A program made the position numbers and the translations under genes. Shown in pieces: positions 26,007-34,431 of a stretch of 64,000 nt of DNA (positions within the stretch are counted from its first letter, which is position 1; each line of letters starts with the position of its first letter). Source of the DNA: JARRLC01 sp050290865 (GTDB lineage Bacteria > Pseudomonadota > Alphaproteobacteria > Rhizobiales > Rhodomicrobiaceae). The notes beneath the pieces are model-generated. The model searched no databases. It was not told the origin of the DNA and worked only from the letters and a program-made list of their open reading frames with translations. Where the stretch lies: positions 24,701 through 88,700 of the forward strand of contig JBNKIW010000014.1 of assembly GCA_050290865.1 (NCBI GenBank). Reading direction: 5' to 3'.

Positions 26007-27299
26007 CTATTGCGCGCCCGCGCCTTCGAGGATCGCTGCCACGCCCATGCCGCCCGCGGTGCACACCGAAATCAGCCCGCGTCCGCCGCCTCTCGCCGCC
26101 AGCAGCTTCGCCAGATTGGCGGCGATGCGTGCCCCGGTCGCCGCGAAAGGATGCCCGAAAGCGATGCTCGACCCTTTCACATTCAGCTTGGCGCGGTCGA
26201 TGGCGCCGAGCGGCGCGTCGCGGCCCAGCACTTCGCGGCAGTATTCGGGCGACTCCCAGGCTTTGAGCGTCGCCAGCACCTGCGCGGCGAAGGCTTCGTG
26301 GATCTCGTAGAAATCGAAATCCTGCAAAGCCAGTCCCGCCTGATCGAGCAGCTTGGCCACGGCGAGCGTGGGCGCCATCAGCAGGCCCTGGCCACCCACG
26401 AAGTCGATGGCCGCATGGGCGCCGTGGGTCAGGTAGGCCTGAGGCGTGAGGCCGTGGCGCGCGGCCCACTCCTCCGAGGCGATGAGCACCGCCGCCGCGC
26501 CGTCGGTCAGTGGCGTGGAATTGGCCGCGGTCAGCGTGCCGCGCTCGGATTTCTCGAATGAGGTCTTCAGCATCGCCAGCTTGGCGAGGTCGATATCGGC
26601 GCGCAGATTATTGTCGCGGAACACGCCGGCGCAGGGCACCAGCAGCTCGTCGAGGAACCCTTCGTCATAGGCGGCGGCGGCGCGTCTGTGGCTTTCGAAG
26701 GCCAGTTCGTCCTGCTCGGCGCGCGGGATATGGAATTCCTGAGCCATTAACTCGCAATGCTGGCCCATGGACAGCCCCGTGCGCGGCTCGGCGACGCTCG
26801 GCGGTTGTGGAGCGAGTTCGCCCAGCGAAAAGCCTTGGAGGAACGCGCGTGCTTTCTCACCGAAGCTCTTACCGCGTGACATGGCGACCAGACGCTTGGA
26901 GAATTTGCGCTGAAAGACGACGGGCGCGTCGGAAATGGTGTCGGAGCCGGTGGCGATCGCGCATTCGATCTGGCCGGTCGCGATCTTCGCCGCGCTGCCC
27001 AGCGCCGCCTGCAGGCTGGTGCCGCAAGCCTGGCTCAGGGTGATGCCCGGCGTGGTGGGCGCGAGTTCCGTTCCGATCACCGCCTCGCGCGTGAGGTTGA
27101 AATCGCGCGTGTGGGTGACGACCGCGCCGCCCACCACTTCGTCGATATGCTCGCCCGCGAGGTTGTATTTCTCCACGAGGCCGGTGAGCGCCGCCGTCAT
27201 CAGGTCGAGATTGGTCAGGTCGGCGTAGCCCGTGTAGGAGCGGCAGAAGGGCGTGCGTACGCCGCCGATGACCGCCACGCGCCGGATTTGTGATGTCAT
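26007..27299 (-). CDS. fadI: Acetyl-CoA acyltransferase (beta-ketothiolase, FadI type)
   Basis: Thiolytic cleavage of 3-ketoacyl-CoA to acetyl-CoA and a shortened acyl-CoA, the last step of beta-oxidation. The 430-residue protein has the nucleophile C92 in SQACGTSLQAALGSAAK, the His motif FYEIHEAFAAQVLA, GHPFAATGAR, and the second catalytic cysteine in SVCTAGGMGVAAILEG. The length matches the FadI/trifunctional-beta subgroup rather than short PhaA-type thiolases. Its start overlaps the stop of the multifunctional oxidation gene by four bases (27296-27299), so the two subunits are translationally coupled. Confidence 0.93.
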   Translation of the reverse strand: MTSQIRRVAVIGGVRTPFCRSYTGYADLTNLDLMTAALTGLVEKYNLAGEHIDEVVGGAVVTHTRDFNLTREAVIGTELAPTTPGITLSQACGTSLQAALGSAAKIATGQIECAIATGSDTISDAPVVFQRKFSKRLVAMSRGKSFGEKARAFLQGFSLGELAPQPPSVAEPRTGLSMGQHCELMAQEFHIPRAEQDELAFESHRRAAAAYDEGFLDELLVPCAGVFRDNNLRADIDLAKLAMLKTSFEKSERGTLTAANSTPLTDGAAAVLIASEEWAARHGLTPQAYLTHGAHAAIDFVGGQGLLMAPTLAVAKLLDQAGLALQDFDFYEIHEAFAAQVLATLKAWESPEYCREVLGRDAPLGAIDRAKLNVKGSSIAFGHPFAATGARIAANLAKLLAARGGGRGLISVCTAGGMGVAAILEGAGAQ

Positions 27300-29329
27300 G
27301 GCTTAACGTCCTGTTCTGCGGCTGCCGTTGCACCGGGTTTTCCTGCTGTGAGTGCCGAGCGGTAATGCAGCGGGCCGCCGCGGAATGGCGCGAAGCCCGT
27401 GCCGAAGATCACGCCCGCATCGACATGATCGGCATCGGCCACCACGCCATGGGCGAGGCATTTCTCCGCCGCTGCTACGAGCGGCTCCACCAGTTCGTGG
27501 CCCAGGCGCTCAAGTTCGGCCTCATCCCAACCCTTGCGCGGCGGATCGTTGATGACGGCGATGTTCTTGATGGCTTTACCATTCTCCCAACTGTAGAAGC
27601 CTTCGCCGGACTTCTTGCCCAGCTTGCCCGCCGCGACAAGGCGCGCGATTTCCGCATTCTCCGGCACCTCGAAGCCGAGGATTTCCGAGACGTGTTTGCA
27701 GATGTCCAGGCCCACCGTATCGGCCAGTTCGACCGGTCCCATGGGCATGCCGAATTTCTCGGCCGCCGCGTCGATCTTGGCCTTGTCCTCGCCCTCCTCG
27801 ACGCGCTTCATCGCCGCCGCCATGTAGGGCGCGAGCACGGCGTTGACGAGGAAGCCGGGTTCATCCTTGGTGATGAGCGGAAACTTGCCGATGGCGGTCA
27901 CGAACGAGCAGCCGCGGCGGATCTCGTCCTCACGGCTCGCAGTTCCGCGCACCACCTCGACGAGCGGCATCTGCGGCACCGGATTGAAGAAATGCAGCCC
28001 GATCAGGCGGCCCGGATCGCGCAAAGAGCTGGCGATATCCTCGATCCTCAGGGACGACGTGTTGGTGGCGAGCACCGCGCCGTCCTTGAGCTGCGGCTCT
28101 ACTGAGCCAAACAGAGCCTGTTTGACGTCGAGCCGCTCGACCACGGCCTCGATGACCACGTCGGCATGGCGGATATTCTTGCCCTCCGGGTCGGCGAGGA
28201 GGCGCGCGACGGCCTTCTCCACCTCGCCCTTGGCCTTCAGCCGCTTGCGGAACAGCGATTTCGCGCGCTCCTGCGCCTTGGCGATGGCCTCGGGCGCCGT
28301 ATCCTGAAGGCTCACCTCCATGCCGGCCACGACACACACCGCGGCGATATCCGCGCCCATGGTGCCAGCGCCGATGATATGGGCGCGCAAAGGCTTGAAA
28401 CCATCCTTCGGCGCTTCGTTCTTGAGCAACTCGGACAGGCGGAAGACGCGGCGCAGGTTGCGCGAGGTCCCGCTCACCATGAGCGGCGCGAAGACCTGCG
28501 TTTCGGCCCGCGCCATGTGCCGGGGATCGCCGCCGAACCGGTCGAACAGATTGATGAGCTTGAACGGTGCCGGATAGTGCTCCTCGCGCACCTTGGCCGC
28601 GGTGGCCGCCCGCATGCGCTGCGCGAGAAGCCCGCGGATGGGGGACTGGCTCATGGCGCGCTTCCACCACACCGCGCCCTTCGAGCGGCGGTTCTGCAGC
28701 GCGGCTTTGCGGCAGGCCCAGCGCAGTTCCAGACTGCCGGGGACGAGTTGATCCACGATCCCGATGCCGCGCGCCGCCGTCGCCCGCAACATGCGGCCGG
28801 TGAGCATCGCCTCCATGCCCGCCGCCGCGCCTGCCAGCCGGATCATGCGGACCGTGCCGTTGAGCCCGGGGATGAGGCCGAGCTTGACTTCGGGCAGGCC
28901 CAGCCGCGTGCCCGGGTTGCGGGTGGCGATGCGGTAATGGCAGGCCATGGCGAATTCCAGCCCGCCGCCGAGGCAATAGCCGTGGATACCGGCGACGACC
29001 GGGATGGGCATCCGTTCGATGCGGTCGAGGATGGCGATCATCTGGCCGATGACGTCCTCGACGTCCTTCTCGCGGGTGAGTTGGTCGAATTCCCGGATGT
29101 CGGCGCCGACGATGAACGATTTTTCCTTGCGCGACAGGAAGATGAGCGCGCGCACCTCGCCATTTCGCGCCGCCGCCTCCGCGGCGTCAACGATGGCGGC
29201 AAGTTCCGTGGCCGTCTCCTGGCCGAAGCTGTTCGCGCTCTCGCCCGCCTGATCGAAGACCGCCCAGGCGATGTTTTCAAAGTCGATCTCGAAGCGCCAG
29301 TGCTTCAGATCGGGGAGTGGCGTGGACAT
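27296..29329 (-). CDS. fadJ: Fatty acid oxidation complex alpha subunit (enoyl-CoA hydratase / 3-hydroxyacyl-CoA dehydrogenase)
   Basis: A bifunctional 677-residue enzyme that hydrates trans-2-enoyl-CoA and oxidises the L-3-hydroxy product with NAD+. The N-terminal crotonase domain carries E125 (LGGGLEFAMACHYRIA) and E147 (GLPEVKLGLIPGLNG). The dehydrogenase domain has the NAD fold IIGAGTMGADIAAVC at about 317, then TNTSSL and GLHFFNPVPQMPLVEVVRG with the catalytic His, and FLVNAVLAPYMAAA. The C-terminal domain ends with FGTGFAPFRGGPL. The FadJ-versus-FadB label is not certain. It forms the alpha subunit with the overlapping thiolase gene and lies 58 bases downstream of fadE. Confidence 0.93.
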   Translation of the reverse strand: MSTPLPDLKHWRFEIDFENIAWAVFDQAGESANSFGQETATELAAIVDAAEAAARNGEVRALIFLSRKEKSFIVGADIREFDQLTREKDVEDVIGQMIAILDRIERMPIPVVAGIHGYCLGGGLEFAMACHYRIATRNPGTRLGLPEVKLGLIPGLNGTVRMIRLAGAAAGMEAMLTGRMLRATAARGIGIVDQLVPGSLELRWACRKAALQNRRSKGAVWWKRAMSQSPIRGLLAQRMRAATAAKVREEHYPAPFKLINLFDRFGGDPRHMARAETQVFAPLMVSGTSRNLRRVFRLSELLKNEAPKDGFKPLRAHIIGAGTMGADIAAVCVVAGMEVSLQDTAPEAIAKAQERAKSLFRKRLKAKGEVEKAVARLLADPEGKNIRHADVVIEAVVERLDVKQALFGSVEPQLKDGAVLATNTSSLRIEDIASSLRDPGRLIGLHFFNPVPQMPLVEVVRGTASREDEIRRGCSFVTAIGKFPLITKDEPGFLVNAVLAPYMAAAMKRVEEGEDKAKIDAAAEKFGMPMGPVELADTVGLDICKHVSEILGFEVPENAEIARLVAAGKLGKKSGEGFYSWENGKAIKNIAVINDPPRKGWDEAELERLGHELVEPLVAAAEKCLAHGVVADADHVDAGVIFGTGFAPFRGGPLHYRSALTAGKPGATAAAEQDVKP

Positions 29330-29387
29330 GTGCGTTCTCCGCTGGGGCCGCTGTCATGGCAGCCGTTATGTCTTGCGGCTTGACCTC

Positions 29388-31880
29388 TCACCCGGTTACG
29401 TCGCCCGCGCTGCGCGAGTTGTGCCCGATGCCGCTTATCTCCGTGATCTCGGCGGGGTCGAAGTGGTCGACAGCGATGACCCGCGACACCAGTTCCTCGC
29501 GCTCCCGCAGCGCCGCGCCCTCTTCCTGGGTCACGATGCCCGCCGTCACCGCCTCGCCGATGAAGTCGTTGCCCAGGAACCGCCGGACCCTGCCGTCGCG
29601 CACCGCGCGTTCCAGCTTGGCGTTCGCGGCTTCGGTTTCGATGACCTTGGCCAGCGCCACTTCGAGCACGCCCGTCGGGTCGTCGCGATCCTGGCTGACG
29701 AAGATTTCGCGGGTCAGCGCGTCACGCAACGCCCCCGGCTCCATGACCTTCCGCGCCAGGGCATTGACCGCCGCGTCCTTCGCCGGACGGGCGCGGTTGC
29801 CGAGCGGGAAGACCAGCGCCCGCAGTTTCAACCCGACCAGCCGGTTCGGGAAATTGGCGATGACGCCGTCAAGCGCCTTGTAGAAGCGGTGAAGCGCATT
29901 CCGGGCGCAGAGGTCGAGCACCGCCAGATCGCGCTGCGGCTCGCCGTCGTCCTCGAAGCGCTTGAGCATGCAGGACAGCATGTAGAGCTCGGCGAGCGCG
30001 TCGGCGAGTCGGCCGGTGATGTGCTGCCTGATCTTCAGGCCGCCGCCCAGGAGCGCCACCGTCAGATCGGTGACCAGCGCGAAGTTGCGCGAGGCGCGTG
30101 ACGCCTGCCGGTACCAGCGCGCGGTATGGCGGGCGGACGGCGCCGGGGCGAAGAGGCCGAAGGTGAGGTTATGGAAGAATGCCCCCGCCATGTTGGCCAT
30201 CATGAAGCCGGTGTGGCCCTCGAACGCTTCCTCGAACGCCGCGAGCCCCTGTTCCGCGTTCCAGTTCTGCAGCGCCTCCACCTCTTTGAACAGCCAGGGA
30301 TGGCTGCGCATCGCCCCTTGCGCGATCACCATCAGCGAGCGGGTGAGGATGTTGGCGCCCTCCACGGTGATGCCGATGGGGATGGACTGATAGGCGGCCT
30401 GAATGTAGTTGGACGGACCGTCGCAGATGGCCTTGCCGCCGTGAATGTCCATGGCGTCGCTGATCGTCTGCCGTGCCCATTCCGTGCATTTGTATTTCAT
30501 CATTGCCGAGATGACGGCGGGTTTGTCGCCTGCCGAGACCATCGCTGCCGTGACCGAGCGCGCGGATTCAAGGAGATAGGCCGCCTCGGCAATGCGCGCG
30601 AGCGGCGCGTCGATGCCCTCCATGCGTCCGATGGGCAAATTGAATTGTGAGCGGATGCGGGCATAGGCGGATGTCACGCGGAGCATGGCTTTCGCCGCCG
30701 CCGTGCCGGTCGCGGGCAGCGAGATGGCGCGTCCCGCGGCGAGACAGCTCATCAGCATGCGCCAACCGTGGCCCGCGCGCTCGGCGCCGCCGATGATCCA
30801 GTCGGCGGGGATGAAGACGTTTTCGCCCCAGGTCGGTCCGTTGGGAAAAGCGTTGCCGCAGGGCAGATGCCGCCGCCCGATGCTGACGCCGGGGTGGTTC
30901 GTGGGCACGAGCGCCAGCGTGATGCCGGGCGTCTCTCCCTTGCCGAGCAGGTTCTCGGGGTCGTGAAGCTGGAAGGCCAGCCCCAAGAGCGTGGCGTTGG
31001 GCGCGAGCGTGATGTAGCGCTTGTCCCAGTTCAGACGGATGCCGACGACCTCCTGGCCGTCATGGTCGCCCCTGCAGACGGTGCCGATATCGCGCATCGA
31101 CGCCGCGTCCGATCCGGCGAACGGGCCGGTCAGCGCGAAACATGGCACGTCCTCGCCGCGTGCGAGGCGGGGCAGGTAATGCGCCTTCTGGTCATCGGTG
31201 CCGAACTTCTCGATGAGTTCACCCGGGCCGAGCGAGTTCGGCACCATGACCACGACGGCGACATCGGGCGAGCGCGACGCGATCTTGCCGATGACGAGCG
31301 ATTGCGCCTGCGCGGAGAAGCCGAGCCCGCCATGCTCCTTGGAGATCAGCATGCCGAGGAAGCCCTTGGCCTTGACGAAGTCCCAGATTTCCGCAGGCAC
31401 GTCCCGGCCTTTGGCCCTGACCTGCCAGTCATCGGTCATGCGGCAGAGGTCTTCCGCAGGCCCGTCGAGGAACGCGCGCTCGTCCTCGGTCAGCGCCATC
31501 GGCCGGATCGCGCGCAGCCGGTTCCAGTCCGGTTCGCCGGAAAACAGCTCGGCGTCGAAGCCGGCCGTGCCCGCTTCCAGCGCCTCGCGCTCCGTGGGCG
31601 ACACCGGCGGCATAGCCTTCTTCGCCATCTGGAACGCGGGCATGATGACGAGGCTGCGCCGGAGAGGCCGGTAGGCGAGGGCGCCGAGCGCGACGGCCGG
31701 GATCCAGCCCAGGATCTTGGTGAAGCTGAACGATCCCATCGGTCCGAAAACGAGGCCCGCCTGGATGAGGAGGGTCACGGCGGCCACGAAGACCGCCCAG
31801 GCCCAGACCGGGACACGCCAGAGCGCGAGGGCGATGACCGCCCCGGCGCAAATGATCACAAACAGGATTGCCGCCGTCAT
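29388..31880 (-). CDS. fadE: Membrane-anchored acyl-CoA dehydrogenase
   Basis: FadE catalyses the FAD-dependent first step of beta-oxidation, acyl-CoA to trans-2-enoyl-CoA. The 830-residue protein is close to the usual FadE length. Two N-terminal membrane helices (FVIICAGAVIALALW and VFVAAVTLLIQAGLVFGP) precede the dehydrogenase fold. That fold carries FLGMLISKEHGGLGFSA, FALTGPFAGSDAASM, GMEGIDAPLARIAEAAYLLE-type helices and IGITVEGANILTRSLMV. The C-terminal extension of about 200 residues is typical of the long FadE group. It is first in a minus-strand fadE-fadJ-fadI operon. A palindromic operator candidate lies about 65 bases upstream. Confidence 0.93.
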   Translation of the reverse strand: MTAAILFVIICAGAVIALALWRVPVWAWAVFVAAVTLLIQAGLVFGPMGSFSFTKILGWIPAVALGALAYRPLRRSLVIMPAFQMAKKAMPPVSPTEREALEAGTAGFDAELFSGEPDWNRLRAIRPMALTEDERAFLDGPAEDLCRMTDDWQVRAKGRDVPAEIWDFVKAKGFLGMLISKEHGGLGFSAQAQSLVIGKIASRSPDVAVVVMVPNSLGPGELIEKFGTDDQKAHYLPRLARGEDVPCFALTGPFAGSDAASMRDIGTVCRGDHDGQEVVGIRLNWDKRYITLAPNATLLGLAFQLHDPENLLGKGETPGITLALVPTNHPGVSIGRRHLPCGNAFPNGPTWGENVFIPADWIIGGAERAGHGWRMLMSCLAAGRAISLPATGTAAAKAMLRVTSAYARIRSQFNLPIGRMEGIDAPLARIAEAAYLLESARSVTAAMVSAGDKPAVISAMMKYKCTEWARQTISDAMDIHGGKAICDGPSNYIQAAYQSIPIGITVEGANILTRSLMVIAQGAMRSHPWLFKEVEALQNWNAEQGLAAFEEAFEGHTGFMMANMAGAFFHNLTFGLFAPAPSARHTARWYRQASRASRNFALVTDLTVALLGGGLKIRQHITGRLADALAELYMLSCMLKRFEDDGEPQRDLAVLDLCARNALHRFYKALDGVIANFPNRLVGLKLRALVFPLGNRARPAKDAAVNALARKVMEPGALRDALTREIFVSQDRDDPTGVLEVALAKVIETEAANAKLERAVRDGRVRRFLGNDFIGEAVTAGIVTQEEGAALREREELVSRVIAVDHFDPAEITEISGIGHNSRSAGDVTG

Positions 31881-31943
31881 GGCAACGTTCCTCCATTGCT
31901 CGACCGCCTGAAGGGAGACACGTACTCACGTCACGTGCATAGG

Positions 31944-31961
31944 CTTGACGTAAAGGTCAAG
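31944..31961. promoter_or_regulatory. Palindromic operator candidate of the fad operon
   Basis: CTTGAC-GTAAAG-GTCAAG is a perfect six-base inverted repeat around six bases, 64 bases upstream of the fadE start. Its TTGACnTTTACGTCAA form resembles sites described for MerR-family regulators of acyl-CoA catabolism (LiuR type). On the minus strand it also contains a TTGACC that could be a -35 element. The regulator assignment is inference. Confidence 0.4.
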
Positions 31962-32181
31962 TGAAATTCGTCCCCCCGCTCCGCCATCGGATGTACGATT
32001 CCGGGACGGACCTTAGCATGGCCGGTGCCGTGACGCGACCCGCTTGGAAGAGCGGCAGCCCTTGTCCCCGGTGGACAAAGGTGCTGAACCGGCACGGGAA
32101 TTGGCGCCGATAATCCGAGTGGGGAGTAGATGACCAGCGTGCCCTACCATGCCCAAGGCTGCCGCCGTGCTCAGCCGCTAT

Positions 32182-32217
32182 CAAGGCCAAGCCCCTTCGG
32201 GGCGCTTCGCGGCCTTG
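32182..32217. repeat. Nested GC-rich palindrome, REP-like
   Basis: CAAGGCC (32182-32188) pairs with GGCCTTG (32211-32217), enclosing a CCCC-TTC-GGGG hairpin (32192-32202). It lies about 140 bases downstream of the stop of the radical SAM gene. It may be a dispersed extragenic palindrome or a transcript-end hairpin. Only one copy was noticed in this window. Confidence 0.45.
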
Positions 32218-32354
32218 ACAACGTCCTCCGCGCGGGCGGCTTACGGCGTTCGCATGGTCGGGGCGGAGGAATGGCCCCGGTCGAACAGAGGAATGCCACT
32301 TTGTGTTGTGCGCTGTGGGGGGCTGTGATTACTCCGCAAGCTGAGGCGCGGCTG

Positions 32355-33707
32355 TCATGACGACGCCGATGCCGCCATCCGCGCGCTAATATGCGGGGCG
32401 TAGAGCCAGGGGCCGATGGCGTCGGACATCTCCAGACCCGCGGCAGTGAGCCTGAGGCGGCCGCCGGCTTCTTCCATGAGCCCCGCTTCGGCCAGCCTCG
32501 CCAGCGGCGGCAGCGCGGTGAAGGGGTGGGCACCGAAGCGCGCGGCGAACCGGGCGATGTCCAGGCCGCTGGTGTGAAGGATGCCCTGCAGCACGGCGCC
32601 TCGCATCTTGTCGTCGTCATCGAGGGCGATGCCATAATGCGCGTGCCGGAAACTGTCGCGGTCCGCGCCGCAGTAGGCGTCCAGCACACCCAGCACATTG
32701 CGGCGGCTCACGGCATAGCGGCTGGAATAGTGCAGGCGTGCCGTCGCCGACCGCGCACCCGGCCCCAGGCCGAGCGTCGCGCCGTCCTCGCCGGCGAATT
32801 CGGGCGAGGCATCCCGCGTCGTCACGCCGCTCCGCCGGAACAGCCGCATCGACAGTTGCTCGTACCCCTCAGCGAGCAGGAAATCGCGTCCCGTGCGGTA
32901 AAGCGCGAGGCGTTGCGCGTCCCAGCTCGCGGCTCCGGCCTTGCCGTCGAGGCCAGTGAGCGGGCGTACATAGAGCGGATAGAGATGGACCTCCTCCGGC
33001 CGCCACATGAGCGCGCGGCGGAGCGATTGCCGCCAGCTTTCCGGCGTCTGGCCGCTGGCGCCGTAGATGAGGTCGATGTTGAGGACCGGGAAACCGGCGG
33101 CGCGAATGGTGTCGAGCGCCGCCGTCAGGTCGGGGCGTTTCTGCGGGCGGCCGATGGCGCAGCGTTCCCGCTCGATGAAGGACTGTGCGCCGATGCTGAT
33201 CCGCTCGACGCCGCGTGTCTTGAGGAACGCCAGTTTGTCCCGGTGAGCGGTGCCGGGCGACGTCTCGATCGCGGCGGGCACGCGGGCCGCATCCGCGCCG
33301 AACAGTTTTGCAGCCAGATCGAAAAGCCGTGCGAGATCCTCCACGTCCAGAAAAGTGGGCGTGCCTCCGCCGATGATCAGACGCGCCGCCGCCGCGTCCG
33401 CCAGTTCCTCCGCCACCGCCTGTGCCTGACGTTCGGTGGCCGCCAGATAGCGGTCAACGAGCGGCCGTTTCGGATTGGCGAGGGTGAAGAGGTTGCAAAA
33501 GCCGCAGCGCATGCCGCAGAACGGGACGTGAATATAGAGTGCGAGCCGGTCGCGGCGCTCTCCGCCCCAGGCCTCGCGCACCGGTACCGGCGGGTGCAGC
33601 GGATGGTACGCCGATTTGTGCGGATAGGAGTATGCGTACCCTTCGTAGAGGCGCGGAAAAAGGGGGGGCGAAGCGTCTCGCCTTGCGGTGCTGATATTGG
33701 CGGTCAC
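32355..33707 (-). CDS. STM4012-type radical SAM protein (HemN-like)
   Basis: A 450-residue radical SAM enzyme. The cluster motif is CGMRCGFCNLF at about residue 64, preceded by LYIHVPF. GGGTPTFLDVEDL, a SAM-binding element, follows, then RISIGAQSFIERERCAIGRP and NIDLIYGASGQTPESW, shared with HemN-like proteins. The leader EGYAYSYPHKSAYHPLHPP, before the cluster, is characteristic of the STM4012 family, which elsewhere sits with STM4011, STM4013 and STM4014 genes. None of those is present here, so it is an orphan. The substrate is unknown, and coproporphyrinogen oxidation should not be assumed. The start is GTG at 33707 with AGGAGG seven bases upstream. Confidence 0.85.
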   Translation of the reverse strand: MTANISTARRDASPPLFPRLYEGYAYSYPHKSAYHPLHPPVPVREAWGGERRDRLALYIHVPFCGMRCGFCNLFTLANPKRPLVDRYLAATERQAQAVAEELADAAAARLIIGGGTPTFLDVEDLARLFDLAAKLFGADAARVPAAIETSPGTAHRDKLAFLKTRGVERISIGAQSFIERERCAIGRPQKRPDLTAALDTIRAAGFPVLNIDLIYGASGQTPESWRQSLRRALMWRPEEVHLYPLYVRPLTGLDGKAGAASWDAQRLALYRTGRDFLLAEGYEQLSMRLFRRSGVTTRDASPEFAGEDGATLGLGPGARSATARLHYSSRYAVSRRNVLGVLDAYCGADRDSFRHAHYGIALDDDDKMRGAVLQGILHTSGLDIARFAARFGAHPFTALPPLARLAEAGLMEEAGGRLRLTAAGLEMSDAIGPWLYAPHISARMAASASS

Positions 33708-33990
33708 GCGTCAGCCTCCTTTCGTGGTCGCCAGCCGCCCGATGCAGGCGGAAGTTCGAATGTCCTATGCGTAGTTCGTTTGACAAGAAACCGCGACGCA
33801 CCGCAATGTCGCAACATGGAACTCGAAGCTGTTCCGGTGCTGGCGGATGCCGCGAAGGCGCCCGCGGAAGGGTCCGGGATGGCCGGCTGCCAAGGGGGTA
33901 GTGGCGTTCGGGTGCGTAGAGTTGGGCAGTCAGCGGAAGCTTCCAGGTGTAGATCGTGAACCTGCAAACAACGGGATGAGATCTAGAACA

Positions 33991-34281
33991 ATGGGCAGAA
34001 GCTTTGATCGCGGCGGACGGAGCCGCAAAGAACGGATGCGGGGCAAGCGGCGGGCGTATCAGCAGGCCGAGCGGGACCGGGAGGCGCGCGAAGCCGTGAC
34101 GCAGGCGCGGCGCGAGGCCATTCAGGAGAGGGCCAAGCGGAACGGTACCGTACCGGTCCGTCCTGCCGTCGCTGTGTCCGATATCCCGGCGGCGCGGCCT
34201 GCAATTACCGCGGTCATCGATCAGAAACGGCCGGGGCTGTTCGCCCGGGTCTTCAAGCGGATATTGGGCAAGGCGGCGTAA
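33991..34281 (+). CDS. Small basic hypothetical protein
   Basis: A possible 96-residue protein with a strongly basic helical N-terminal half (RSRKERMRGKRRAYQQAERD) and a C-terminus rich in Ala, Pro and Lys (FARVFKRILGKAA). I recognise no family. The start is uncertain: ATG 33991 and ATG 33976 are both weakly supported by ribosome sites. Third positions look GC-rich like real genes of this genome, which is the main reason to list it. It is followed by a GC-rich hairpin at 34313-34337 without a T-tract, then selD. It could be a chance frame. Confidence 0.4.
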   Translation: MGRSFDRGGRSRKERMRGKRRAYQQAERDREAREAVTQARREAIQERAKRNGTVPVRPAVAVSDIPAARPAITAVIDQKRPGLFARVFKRILGKAA

Positions 34282-34431
34282 CACGCGCATCGGCTGTGAT
34301 ATGGCCATTCCTCGCCCGGCGGCGGTTCTGCCGGGCGGGGGCCTTACTTGGCGAACGGACGTACCATCTTTTTTTTGTGCCGATTTCCTGGCAATGTTGA
34401 AGCCACTTCGACTGCCGGCGGGCCGCCAAAT

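Larger units (their letters stand above)
31881..32354. other. Intergenic region upstream of fadE
   Basis: A 474-base gap between the radical SAM gene and fadE, both on the minus strand. It contains the operator-like palindrome at 31944-31961 and a nested GC-rich palindrome at 32182-32217. The open frames crossing it are antisense shadows or random. No gene was recognised. Confidence 0.5.

Noticed and set aside
32355..33707. Annotation as oxygen-independent coproporphyrinogen III oxidase HemN
   Set aside because: The N-terminal YSYPHKSAYHPL segment and the CxxxCxxC context (CGMRCGFC) fit the STM4012 family better than HemN.
34313..34376. GC-rich hairpin and a T8 run considered as an intrinsic terminator before selD
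   Set aside because: The stem (34313-34337) and the T-tract (34369-34376) are about 30 bases apart, too far for an intrinsic terminator.
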